This document shows positions 9,662-17,695 of a stretch of 40,389 nt of DNA, one piece after another. The stretch covers positions 85,586-125,974 of the forward strand of contig NZ_LASA01000090.1 in assembly GCF_001562015.1 (NCBI RefSeq), in the 5' to 3' direction. The stretch is from Endozoicomonas arenosclerae. GTDB lineage: Bacteria > Pseudomonadota > Gammaproteobacteria > Pseudomonadales > Endozoicomonadaceae. Below the pieces are notes generated by a model. The model did not search any database. It was given only the letters and a program-made list of their open reading frames with translations, and had not been told where the DNA came from. The translations under genes and the position numbers were made by a program. The number at the start of each line of letters is the position of its first letter. Positions within the stretch are counted from its first letter, which is position 1.

Positions 9662-9940
9662 TTAACCCTGTTTCAGCTCTTTAGATATCTCCCTTGCTTT
9701 TTCCATGGCTTTGTTGAAACCGTTCTTGAAGAGGTTTTCCCGGATCTGTCTCTGAAGCTCTTCAGGACTGATCATACCTTCTTCTACTTCACCGGATTCT
9801 GATTCCTGCATCTCGGATTGCTTTTTGAGGTCAGCAAAGCGTTCAGCCTCTGCTGCATCGATCTGTTGTACAGGCTGGGTAGGATCCACCTGGCCTCGAT
9901 TGGAAGGCTGTATGGGTTCCGCGTCCTGATTAGTGATCAT
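9662..9940 (-). CDS. Small hypothetical protein, charged
   Basis: I do not recognise this 92-residue protein. It is hydrophilic, has no membrane segment and few hydrophobic residues. The N-terminal 25 residues are rich in proline and glutamine, followed by AAEAERFADLKKQ, an acidic stretch, and a C-terminal amphipathic helix ending KAREISKELKQG. The size and the AEAERF helix recall type III inner-rod (SctI) proteins and small chaperones, and T3SS genes lie 2.3 kb away, but the likeness is too weak to name it. A TTG at 9979 is in frame, but the ATG at 9940 has GGGAGAG six bases upstream. A long inverted repeat lies 40 bases before the start. Confidence 0.6.
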   Translation of the reverse strand: MITNQDAEPIQPSNRGQVDPTQPVQQIDAAEAERFADLKKQSEMQESESGEVEEGMISPEELQRQIRENLFKNGFNKAMEKAREISKELKQG

Positions 9941-9979
9941 TGTTCTCTCCCTGAGTTGATCATTGTTGTTGTGAGGCAA

Positions 9980-10026
9980 GAGCCTGTCGGAATTTAGGCC
10001 GAAATTGTCTTAAGTCCGACGGGCTC
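9980..10026. repeat. 12-bp inverted repeat in the leader of the 9662-9940 gene
   Basis: GAGCCTGTCGGA and TCCGACGGGCTC pair over 12 positions with a single G-U wobble around a 23-base loop. In the minus-strand RNA this would be a GC-rich hairpin in the 5' leader, 39 bases before the ATG at 9940. There is no T-tract, so a terminator is unlikely. It may be an operator for the divergent gene pair or an RNA structure. Confidence 0.45.
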
Positions 10027-10217
10027 CTGTGTCTATTCTTAAGTTATATCGCCCACAAACATACTTCAGTGTAGATAACCGGGCATTGCGAACGAAAGGG
10101 AAGTTGTTCTATAGATCATGGATTGTTATTTCCAATCTGTGTAAGAACAGGGGGTTCATACCATAAAGCCCTCCATAGCTTCGCCGACAACTGCAATAGT
10201 TATGTTTGGAGAATGTT

Positions 10218-10523
10218 ATGAGTGGCCAGCATTTCACATTGACCATCAGTCAGAGCACAACCGATTCCGGAGACTTTGCCATCCATATGAAGGAAGAGGG
10301 CAAGCCCGAACAGCTTCTGGTTCATCTTCGCTTTATGCACCTTCCCATGCTTGATGAAAAATACCTGGATGATGTGGTCGGAGTACTGGCCCGCAAGTTG
10401 GCCAAGCGTGTCATTGAGTGGCGCGTAGCGCCAGATTTAAATCCTGAAACCATGCCTGATGCCCAGGACGAAGCCAGAGCGGTCGTTGATGCTGTTCTGG
10501 ATAAAATGAAGAAAGGGCAGTAA
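10218..10523 (+). CDS. Small hypothetical protein
   Basis: A 101-residue protein that I do not recognise. It looks like a small alpha/beta protein: beta strands (HFTLTISQS, GDFAIHMKE, QLLVHLRF), then helices around LDDVVGVLARKLAKRVIEW and a C-terminal helix. No signal peptide. A TTG at 10206 is in frame, but the ATG at 10218 has TTGGAG eight bases upstream and is preferred. It is divergent from the small gene at 9662-9940. The compact, acidic, two-layer look would fit a type III chaperone, but that is inference from size and location only. Confidence 0.65.
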   Translation: MSGQHFTLTISQSTTDSGDFAIHMKEEGKPEQLLVHLRFMHLPMLDEKYLDDVVGVLARKLAKRVIEWRVAPDLNPETMPDAQDEARAVVDAVLDKMKKGQ

Positions 10524-10670
10524 CAGTCCTGATATCCCTTAGTTCACTTCTTAAATACAATGCATTAAGGCTTTTTCTGATTCGATTTGAATCGGTTGCC
10601 TTTATGTGTCCAGCTTCTCCATCCAGGAAAAGGTGTACGACTTTTCTGATTCATCTGAGTGCTTCATTTC

Positions 10671-11579
10671 ATGGATATGACCCGTTATGTCAATACATTT
10701 GGTCGCTATTTGCGAGCAAAGTATGGAGAGAAGGTTCATAAAGTTTCTGTCAATGCTGCCTTTACCTGTCCCAATAGAGATGGCAGTAAAGGCGTTGGTG
10801 GCTGTACGTTCTGTAATAATGACTCTTTCAGTCCATCTACAACCAAGGCGGGATCTATTACAGGACAGATAGAGGAAGCGAAAAAAAGAGTTTCACAGCG
10901 GACAGGTGCCAAAAAGTTTATTGCTTACTTTCAGTCATATAGCAACACCTATGGCGATCTGAAAGATCTCAGACAGTATTATGATGAGGCGCTTTGTGAT
11001 CCGGATGTTATTGGGCTGGCTGTGGGAACTCGTCCGGATTGTGTCCCAGACCCGGTGTTGGAATTGTTGTCCAGCTACCAGTCGAAAGGTTATGAAGTCT
11101 GGTTGGAACTGGGGCTGCAATCGAGCTTTGATGACTCTTTAATTGCGATTAATCGTGGGCATGGCTTCACAGAGTATAAAGACGCGGTTGAGCGTGCAAG
11201 AACATTTGGTCTGAAGCTTTGTACTCATTTGATCATGGGGCTGCCAGGAGAAAAGCCATCTGACACTCTAACGACATTTAATCGAGTTATTGAGCTTGGA
11301 ATTGATGCAATCAAGATTCACCCACTCCATTTTGTAAAGGGAACTCAGTTGGCCCGGCAGTGGAAAAGGGGAGAGGTTCCTGAATTGACCCTGGAGCAGT
11401 ATACGGACGTGTTATCTGAAATATTAGTTCGTGCGCCAGAAGATCTGCTTTTTCACCGGTTAACAGGGCCAGGAGACCATCAGTATCTGATGGGACCTGA
11501 ATGGGTAAAACATAAATGGGATGTTCTGGGTGATCTATACAATAAACTGGAAGCCCGGACAGCAGGTGCATCAACCTGA
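10671..11579 (+). CDS. yhcC: TIGR01212-family radical SAM protein YhcC
   Basis: Iron-sulfur radical SAM protein close to E. coli YhcC across its length of about 300 residues. The cluster cysteines are in CPNRDG and CTFC (about residues 33, 45 and 48 from this start), the CX11CX2C spacing seen in this family. Other conserved blocks are AYFQSYSNTY, VGTRPDCVPD, YEVWLELGLQ, HLIMGLPGE and KIHPLHFVKGT. Its physiological substrate is not known to me. The start is uncertain: GTG 10659, ATG 10671 and ATG 10677 are all in frame with weak ribosome sites, and comparison with E. coli favours one of the two ATGs. Confidence 0.9.
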   Translation: MDMTRYVNTFGRYLRAKYGEKVHKVSVNAAFTCPNRDGSKGVGGCTFCNNDSFSPSTTKAGSITGQIEEAKKRVSQRTGAKKFIAYFQSYSNTYGDLKDLRQYYDEALCDPDVIGLAVGTRPDCVPDPVLELLSSYQSKGYEVWLELGLQSSFDDSLIAINRGHGFTEYKDAVERARTFGLKLCTHLIMGLPGEKPSDTLTTFNRVIELGIDAIKIHPLHFVKGTQLARQWKRGEVPELTLEQYTDVLSEILVRAPEDLLFHRLTGPGDHQYLMGPEWVKHKWDVLGDLYNKLEARTAGAST

Positions 11580-11644
11580 CGAGAGAGCTTCAGCCAGAGG
11601 GTATCTTGCCGATTGAATATCTGATGAATTGATCATGTCAGGCA

Positions 11645-12178
11645 ATGGATATGCGCTTTGATCTCGGCAATGGATATTGTGTAAGAAGCTTTTTGTATGG
11701 TGATGCACCATCGCTTTCACGTCATGGCAACAATTGGAATGTAGCCAAGAATCTCAGGGATAGTTTTCCTCATCCTTATACCATCGAGCACGCCAGAGCG
11801 TGGATTCAACATGTGAAAGAAAACGAAGCAGACACTCGTTTTGTGATCGACCACGAAGGTGAAGCCATAGGCGAGATTGGTTTTGTTATTCAGCTGGATG
11901 TCCACCGTTTTACCGCTGAGATAGGTTACTGGCTGTCTGAGTCCCATTGGGGTAGAGGTGTGATGACCCATGCTCTAAACAGGGTTACTCAATATGCTAT
12001 GGATGAGCTGGGTCTGGTTCGAATTTATGCCGATGTTGTGGAGCATAATCAGGGATCTGGAAAAGTCCTTGAGAAATGTGGTTTCCAGCTTGAAGGTGTA
12101 TTCAGAAAGCATATCTACAAAGGTGAGGAGTACTTTGATCAATACGTCTATGGTCTTGTCCGCTCCGATGCTCAATAG
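11645..12178 (+). CDS. GNAT-family N-acetyltransferase (RimJ/RimL type)
   Basis: A 177-residue acetyl-CoA-dependent transferase. The fold is shown by the strands GEAIGEIGFVIQ and FTAEIGYWLSESHWGRGVMTHAL, where the last part is the acetyl-CoA pyrophosphate loop (Q/R-x-x-G-x-G/A variant), and by the C-terminal NQGSGKVLEKCGFQLEGVFRK, typical of the RimJ/RimL/SpeG-like group. It probably modifies an amino group on a protein or small molecule. ATG at 11645 or 11651 could be the start; the AGG before them fits the second better. It is convergent with sctV across a bidirectional terminator. Confidence 0.88.
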   Translation: MDMRFDLGNGYCVRSFLYGDAPSLSRHGNNWNVAKNLRDSFPHPYTIEHARAWIQHVKENEADTRFVIDHEGEAIGEIGFVIQLDVHRFTAEIGYWLSESHWGRGVMTHALNRVTQYAMDELGLVRIYADVVEHNQGSGKVLEKCGFQLEGVFRKHIYKGEEYFDQYVYGLVRSDAQ

Positions 12179-12236
12179 CTGAACGTTATTGAGCAGTCTT
12201 CATTAGCCAATCATTCAATATTTTCTCAGAACGATC

Positions 12237-12259
12237 AAAAAGCCGCTCTCAGGGCTTTT
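12237..12259. terminator. Bidirectional terminator between the GNAT gene and sctV
   Basis: AAAAGCC and GGCTTTT form a 7-bp stem around an 8-base loop, with A's on one side and T's on the other. It can therefore act for the plus-strand acetyltransferase and the minus-strand sctV, whose stop is 14 bases away. Confidence 0.65.
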
Positions 12260-12272
12260 CCCTGTTAGGCGT

Positions 12273-14360
12273 TTATAGGGATATACGACCGAGAGGCTGT
12301 ACCGTAATCTCTTCTGTCAGCTCCTGGTGAGAAAGAACGGCAAGGTCATACACTTCCAGCTCAAGAAGCTTTCTGACGTATCGGCGAATGTCCATGGAGG
12401 TGATCAGGACAGGTTTGTGTTCCAGGTGACCAATTTTGCCGACAGTGTTTTTAACGTTCTCAACAAAGCGTGCAGACTGGGATGGGTCCAGAGCCAGGTA
12501 GCTGCCTGCAGAAGTCTGTCTGATCCCACCTCGGATGGTATCTTCAACGTCCTGGTCCAGGAGATAAACTGGCAGCATGTTCTTGCCATTAGAATACTTA
12601 TAACTGACATAGCGCTTCAAAGAGGAGCGGACATATTCCGTTAATTGAACTACTTCCTTCTCCTTATGACCCCAGACGACAAGAGCCTGAAGGATCGATC
12701 TTAGGTTTCTGATAGAGATATCTTCGGAAACCAGTCGCTGGAAGATCTCTGTAATCTTGTTAACGGGAAGAAGTCGTTGAACTTCCTTGATCAACTCACC
12801 AAAAGAAGACTCCATTTTTTCCAGAAGATAACGGGTTTCCTGAATACCAATGAATTCTTCAGCGTATTTCTTCAGTACATGAGCCAGATGGAATGTCAGA
12901 ATCTTGGGTGCATCCATGTAATTAACATTGTTCTTTTCCAGTTTTTCCTTTTGGCTATCTTCCGCCCACAAAGTATCAAGACTGGGTAGAAAATCATCTT
13001 CCTGTTCGTATGGGATTTTCAGCATTTCCAGATGGTCAACGGTTTCACGAACGAAAACAAAACCAGGTCGGAAGTGGCCATTTGCGACGGGCACTTCCTG
13101 CAACATGATGGAGTAAGTGTTGTCCATCATAGAGTCATTAAATCGAAGGTGGATACCCGGGAAGGGGACACCCAGATCCATGTACAAAGCCTTTCTGACT
13201 TTCAGGAGCTCATCGTTCAACATCTGGGTATTCAGGGTCTCCTGAATGGATGTAGGAACGTCAATAATAAGGGGTAAAGTCTGGGTGAATTCTTCCTGCT
13301 GGTCTAGCCTGGATCTTGCTTCTCCAGGTGTTTCAGTAGCTGCTGCCATTGCAGGAATTCCACCCTCGGCTTCCTGTGCCATCTCACGGGTAGTCTTCCT
13401 CATGAGGTAGTAGCCGCCGCCACCAATCATCAAAGCCAGCATTAGGAAAATGAACGTTGGGAAGCCGGGGATCAAAGCAAAGCCGAGCAGTAAAATACCA
13501 CCTACCAGCAGGGCTTTGGGTTTATCCAGCAACTGACCACCGATTTCGTTACCCAGGTCTTTGGAGTCTTCGTTGGATACCCGGGTAACGATAATACCTG
13601 AGGTAATGGATATGAGCAGAGCAGGTATCTGGGAGATTAGGCCGTCGCCCACTGTCAGGATGGCATAAAGCTGTAGAGCTTCACCTGCTGTCATATCTCC
13701 CATGGTGGTACCAATGGCAACACCAGCAGTTATGTTCACAAAAATAATGATCAGGCCTGCAATGGCATCACCTTTTACGAACTTCATGGCACCGTCCATG
13801 GAGCCGTACATCTGACTTTCTTTCTGGACCAGCTCACGGCGCTTCTGAGCTTCCTCCATTTCAATGGAGCCAGCACGAAGGTCAGCATCAATACTCATCT
13901 GCTTACCTGGCATACCGTCGAGAGAGAAGCGGGCACTCACCTCAGCAACCCTTTCAGAACCTTTGGTGATTACAAGGAACTGTACAATGGTGATGATCAG
14001 GAAGATTACGATACCGACGATCAGGTTACCGCCTACAACGAAATTACCAAAGGTATATACGATCTCGCCTGCGTCAGCTTGAAGGAGTATCAAGCGGGTT
14101 GTTGTAATTGAAAGAGCCAGTCTGAAGAGAGTAGTGACCAGCAGTACTGCTGGAAATGAAGAAAACTCAAGGGGTGATAGCAGGTAAATAGACGTCATCA
14201 TCAAAATGAATGACAGGCCCATATTCAGTGCAATGAGAAAATCCACCAGAACGGTGGGCATGGGCAAGATAATAAGGCTAACGATCATTACCAGCATCGC
14301 TGCCAGTAATAGATCGTTTCTTTGGCCCAGTTTATTCATACCTGCGAGGACAGGGTTCAT
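12273..14360 (-). CDS. sctV: Type III secretion export apparatus protein SctV (YscV/LcrD/FlhA family)
   Basis: Inner-membrane gate protein of an injectisome. Its nonameric cytoplasmic ring guides substrates from the ATPase to the export channel and uses the proton motive force. The 695-residue length is normal. The N-terminal half has eight hydrophobic helices (about residues 17-330). The FHIPEP signature [19 protein letters not shown] lies in the cytoplasmic loop near residues 137-155, followed by IDADLRAG. The C-terminal cytoplasmic domain starts near 360. The sequence is virulence-type (SctV), not flagellar FlhA, as the sctX-sctY neighbours also show. It follows sctY by 53 bases and is the last gene of the sctXYV operon. 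The ribosome site is weak. Confidence 0.95.
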   Translation of the reverse strand: MNPVLAGMNKLGQRNDLLLAAMLVMIVSLIILPMPTVLVDFLIALNMGLSFILMMTSIYLLSPLEFSSFPAVLLVTTLFRLALSITTTRLILLQADAGEIVYTFGNFVVGGNLIVGIVIFLIITIVQFLVITKGSERVAEVSARFSLDGMPGKQMSIDADLRAGSIEMEEAQKRRELVQKESQMYGSMDGAMKFVKGDAIAGLIIIFVNITAGVAIGTTMGDMTAGEALQLYAILTVGDGLISQIPALLISITSGIIVTRVSNEDSKDLGNEIGGQLLDKPKALLVGGILLLGFALIPGFPTFIFLMLALMIGGGGYYLMRKTTREMAQEAEGGIPAMAAATETPGEARSRLDQQEEFTQTLPLIIDVPTSIQETLNTQMLNDELLKVRKALYMDLGVPFPGIHLRFNDSMMDNTYSIMLQEVPVANGHFRPGFVFVRETVDHLEMLKIPYEQEDDFLPSLDTLWAEDSQKEKLEKNNVNYMDAPKILTFHLAHVLKKYAEEFIGIQETRYLLEKMESSFGELIKEVQRLLPVNKITEIFQRLVSEDISIRNLRSILQALVVWGHKEKEVVQLTEYVRSSLKRYVSYKYSNGKNMLPVYLLDQDVEDTIRGGIRQTSAGSYLALDPSQSARFVENVKNTVGKIGHLEHKPVLITSMDIRRYVRKLLELEVYDLAVLSHQELTEEITVQPLGRISL

Positions 14361-14413
14361 GTTTCACGACCAGCCTGTTTGCAGGAGAGAGCAGTCTGGT
14401 CAAGTAAGAGATT

Positions 14414-14707
14414 CTATTTTACAGCGGCTTTCTTTCTCTTTTTGAGCAGAGCTCGCCCCTTGATCCATTTAATGGCCCGGGTATCCATTCCAGGCTTCGC
14501 GTACTGCAGAAAAGTATCGGCGGCCTTGATGGAATCTTCAGGTCGGTCAATCTGCAGATAGGCATAGCTGAGCATGCGATAGACATCGGGGTTTTTTGGC
14601 TCAAATCGTTTAACCGCTTCCAGCAATGCAATGGACTTGCGAGGTTGAAGGTATTCCATGTAGTAAGAGGCCTGGCCTAACAACCATTGTCGTAATGGTT
14701 TGTTCAT
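14414..14707 (-). CDS. sctY: TPR-type type III secretion chaperone, SctY (YscY) family
   Basis: A 97-residue protein with tetratricopeptide-like helices: SIALLEAVKRFEPKNPDVYRM and LSYAYLQIDRPEDSIKAADT form one and a half repeats. Its place between an YscX-like gene and sctV copies the yscX-yscY-yscV order of Yersinia, where YscY binds YscX and both contact YscV to allow export of early substrates. The C-terminus is basic (KKRKKAAVK). GGGAG nine bases upstream supports the ATG at 14707. Sequence likeness alone is modest, so the assignment leans on gene order and the TPR pattern. Confidence 0.8.
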   Translation of the reverse strand: MNKPLRQWLLGQASYYMEYLQPRKSIALLEAVKRFEPKNPDVYRMLSYAYLQIDRPEDSIKAADTFLQYAKPGMDTRAIKWIKGRALLKKRKKAAVK

Positions 14708-14727
14708 GGTGTCTGCTCCCTGTTCTT

Positions 14728-15099
14728 TTAGCCTGCAACCAGAACATTGCGGGTCATGGTCAGGTATTCCTGTAATTCTTTTGATTCTTTTAAAACAGCA
14801 AGGGCGGCTTTGGCTTCAGGCCATTCATCTGCATGTTTGCTAAGCAGACTCAGCGCCATATCGGTCATCATGTTGTGTTCATCAGGTGAAAGAGAGGGTG
14901 TTTTTTCAGATAAGCTGAGTGCGTACTTTCTTTCCCTGTTCTGAAAGGTTCTACCCATTTCCAGCGCTTTCCAGAAATGGGCAGAAATACTGTCTCCGGA
15001 AGGTTTGAAGGAAGACTTGTCTTTGGGGAAGTCCTTATCAATAAAGTCGGTATTCACAAATGAAATACCCGACAAACCGTTTTTAAAAGACACGTCCAT
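14728..15099 (-). CDS. sctX: Type III secretion protein, SctX (YscX) family
   Basis: A 123-codon gene whose 122-ish-residue product matches YscX of Yersinia in size and position (first gene of an X-Y-V operon). YscX is a small secreted subunit needed for needle assembly and is held by YscY. The N-terminal 45 residues are polar and may carry the secretion signal. After them come helical stretches such as ALEMGRTFQNRERKYALSL and EHNMMTDMALSLLSKH. A TTG at 15114 is in frame, but the ATG at 15099, with GAGG nine bases upstream, is preferred. Assignment is by context, length and overall pattern, since pairwise likeness to YscX is low. Confidence 0.72.
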   Translation of the reverse strand: MDVSFKNGLSGISFVNTDFIDKDFPKDKSSFKPSGDSISAHFWKALEMGRTFQNRERKYALSLSEKTPSLSPDEHNMMTDMALSLLSKHADEWPEAKAALAVLKESKELQEYLTMTRNVLVAG

Positions 15100-15373
15100 G
15101 ATGCTGAGCCTCAATTAAAAGGAAACTCTATTAGCATCGGCTGGGTGACAATAAACCGAAGTTAAGCCCTGAAAAGTGTGTAAATGATTAGAATTGAAGG
15201 GTAATCTTGGATACACTGGATTTATTCCGTTGTATATTTATTTTTGCTATTAAAAATAAAAAATTAATTAGGAAAAGTTTATTTAGCCGTTAACACCTTT
15301 AATTTCAGGTTGTTTTGGAGGTTGTCTGCTTTAGGGCAGTCTCCCAGAAGATGGGCATGGAGGCACTCTTCGG
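15100..15373. promoter_or_regulatory. Divergent promoter region of the T3SS block
   Basis: A 274-base gap between sctX (leftward) and sctC (rightward), with a strongly AT-rich core at 15220-15285. It must hold promoters for both directions. It contains TAAAAATA at about 15250, which fits the TNAAAANA core recognised by ExsA-type activators, but such a match is easy to find in AT-rich DNA. No clear -35/-10 pair could be fixed. Confidence 0.4.
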
Positions 15374-17539
15374 ATGGGCTTAAAGACTCTCGGAACCTGG
15401 CTGATCATTTCGCCTGTTCAGGCACTATTTATCTTATTTCTTGCTTCGGGTTTATCTGTGCCTTATTCAGAGGCAACCGTCTGGTCATCTGTTTCGAAAC
15501 CAGACAATGCCCGAAGGCATATTGTTCGTCCTGGAGAATCGCTTTCAATCATTGCTCAAAATTATGGTTTTGAACTGCAGGAATTGGCGGATTTTAATAA
15601 CATCACGAACCCTGCAAAGTTGCTCGTAGGACAAACTATTTACCTTCCTGACAGCTCTGCTGACACCTCCACAAATGATCCCTCTGTTTCCAGAGTTGCC
15701 GCTGAGCAGCCCGCACAGGTACTGGATGCAACTGCTTTTCCTCCAACCCGTTCCAAACCGGATGAAGAAGAATACTTCAAGCTGCAGCAGTGGATGGGCA
15801 GTCAGAAGCAGACAACGGGTGTCGATAGCGTAGATTACAACTACGTAAGGAAAGCGCCAAAAACTGAAAATACCGCTGGGTTTGATATTCCTCTTGAGCA
15901 GGAAGGTTCGTCTGAGAAAAAAATGACGAAAGCTTCAAACCCCGATCAACAGATGCGCGATGAAACAGGTAGACAACCTCTTTATGAAGAAGAGGAAGAG
16001 GAGGTTAAGGATTCTGACTCACCTGCGTTGGCTGTTTTTGGGGATCGTCCCTACGCCTATTATGGAAGTGGCGAAGATCTGGTTGAAGCCATTCAGAACT
16101 TTGCTGCCAGTTATTATGTGCCTGTTGTTATTGCAGAAGATGTCATTGGGGAAGTGAATGGCAAGATTGGTCCATTGACTCCGGTCGACTTTCTGGATCA
16201 TATGGCCAATATCTATGGGTTTATCTGGTACTTTGATGGTCACTCACTCTATATCTACAGTGGCAGTTCGGCCCAGCAGAAAATCATTAGTCTGGAATAC
16301 ATGACCACTAAAGGGTTCAAGAAAACTCTGAAAAAAGTGGGTATCTGGGATGGTCGTTTTTTCTGGAAAGAGCAGTCTAAGGATGGGTTGGTTTATGTCT
16401 CCGGTCCACCAAGATATATTGAAATGGTCAACCAAACAGCTGAACTACTCGATAAAAAAGAAGGTGAACGACAAAAAAGCAAACTCACCGTGCGTATGTT
16501 CAGACTGAAGTATGCCTGGGCCACGGATAAGAGTTTTAATTTCAGAGGGCAGCAGATTGTTGTTCCCGGAGTAGCCACCTTGTTGAACAGTATTATTAGT
16601 GGTGGCGGTGTTGCCAGTGTTGAGCGCAAGCCGGTTGAAACATTGAAAATCCAACCTGCCAAAGGGGTTGTTCGTCAGGGTGTGAGGAAGAACCAGCAGG
16701 CTCAGCAACCCGAACAGGCCCTGAATTCAGGGGCTAAGGTTGAAGGCGCTTACATCAGTGCAGACCCTAGGCTGAATTCCATTATTGTCCATGACCTTGA
16801 ATCCAAGATGGCAATGTACGAAGGACTGATTGAGTCTCTGGACAAACCTTCTTCACAGGTTGAAGTCAGTGTTTCTATTATTGATGTGAATACCGCTGAC
16901 ATAGAAGCTTTGGGTGTTGACTGGAACAATACCCGGGGGACCAGTTCTGAAATAAAATTTGATCCAGGCTCTTCAACCTATAAAGACAGCTTTTCTTCGT
17001 TTACAACAGTACTGGGTATGAACATTGGCAGTTTTAATGCTCGACTGAGTTTATTAGAAGACGAAGGGAGAGCCAAGGTAGTGTCCAAACCTTCCATTCT
17101 GACTCTGGACAATCTGGAAGCTGTTTTTGATAACAGCAGTACATTTTATGTTCAGGTGGCCAGTCAGGAAGATGCGGAACTGTTTCCTGTAACGTCAGGT
17201 ACGGTTGTTCAGGTTACTCCGCGCATTGTGAAAGAAGAAATTGGTCGTCGCATTCATATGAGTGTGAATATTCAGGATGGAGGCGATTCCAATGACCAGA
17301 ATCTCACTCTGCCCAGGGTCAGTAATAGTTCGATTAGTACACAAGCGATCGTAAACGAAAATGAAAGCTTACTGATCGGAGGCTTCTACAAGGAAAGCCA
17401 GGACCAGAAGACGACCAAAGTGCCTGTACTGGGAGACATTCCTGTCCTGGGTCGACTCTTTCGGGCCGACAGTAAACAAAGCACCAGCCAGATGCGCCTG
17501 TTCCTCATAACGCCTCGTATCCTCAGTGCGGGAGCCTGA
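15374..17539 (+). CDS. sctC: Type III secretion outer-membrane secretin SctC with N-terminal LysM domain
   Basis: Forms the outer-membrane ring of the injectisome. The 721-residue protein begins with a signal peptide (hydrophobic stretch about residues 9-30, cleavage probably after SEA). A LysM domain follows at about 48-92 (HIVRPGESLSIIAQNYGF to LLVGQTIYLP), which should bind peptidoglycan. A polar linker with an EEEEEE run reaches about residue 215. Next come the N0 domain (DLVEAIQNFAASYYVPVVI), N1 and N3-like ring domains, and the secretin core, with VEVSVSIIDVNTADIEALGVDW and the closing VPVLGDIPVLGRLFR. The chain ends 27 residues later at LFLITPRILSAGA, so there is no C-terminal S domain for a pilotin. 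GGAGG 10 bases upstream supports the ATG. It is divergent from sctXYV. Confidence 0.92.
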   Translation: MGLKTLGTWLIISPVQALFILFLASGLSVPYSEATVWSSVSKPDNARRHIVRPGESLSIIAQNYGFELQELADFNNITNPAKLLVGQTIYLPDSSADTSTNDPSVSRVAAEQPAQVLDATAFPPTRSKPDEEEYFKLQQWMGSQKQTTGVDSVDYNYVRKAPKTENTAGFDIPLEQEGSSEKKMTKASNPDQQMRDETGRQPLYEEEEEEVKDSDSPALAVFGDRPYAYYGSGEDLVEAIQNFAASYYVPVVIAEDVIGEVNGKIGPLTPVDFLDHMANIYGFIWYFDGHSLYIYSGSSAQQKIISLEYMTTKGFKKTLKKVGIWDGRFFWKEQSKDGLVYVSGPPRYIEMVNQTAELLDKKEGERQKSKLTVRMFRLKYAWATDKSFNFRGQQIVVPGVATLLNSIISGGGVASVERKPVETLKIQPAKGVVRQGVRKNQQAQQPEQALNSGAKVEGAYISADPRLNSIIVHDLESKMAMYEGLIESLDKPSSQVEVSVSIIDVNTADIEALGVDWNNTRGTSSEIKFDPGSSTYKDSFSSFTTVLGMNIGSFNARLSLLEDEGRAKVVSKPSILTLDNLEAVFDNSSTFYVQVASQEDAELFPVTSGTVVQVTPRIVKEEIGRRIHMSVNIQDGGDSNDQNLTLPRVSNSSISTQAIVNENESLLIGGFYKESQDQKTTKVPVLGDIPVLGRLFRADSKQSTSQMRLFLITPRILSAGA

Positions 17540-17593
17540 TAGGTTCCCCTCCGTCCTGATAGCGTCATAATTCTGTTATAAGCCACCTATAGA

Positions 17594-17678
17594 TTCGTAT
17601 TTATTCGCATTGGTAAACATATTGCTTTTTTTTGTACTATAAATTTCGATATAGTTTAAAAATATTCGTAAATTTTCG
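17594..17678 (+). promoter_or_regulatory. Phased TTCG half-site array, probable GlpR-type operators for glpD
   Basis: TTCG occurs at 17594, 17604, 17645, 17665 and 17675, all on the same strand. The intervals are 10, 41, 20 and 10 bases, that is, whole turns of the helix. DeoR-family repressors such as GlpR are known to use TTCG-containing half-sites, and glpD is a standard GlpR target. The last site ends 17 bases before the glpD ATG, so binding would block transcription or initiation. No glpR gene is in the window. The repressor's identity is inferred. Confidence 0.6.
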
Positions 17679-17695
17679 TTTTTGGGTATGGCTGA

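Noticed and set aside
15248-15258. ExsA-like box TAAAAATA upstream of sctC
   Set aside because: The core fits TNAAAANA, but the surrounding DNA is so AT-rich that chance matches are expected, and the paired upstream element was not convincing. Mentioned only within the regulatory region.
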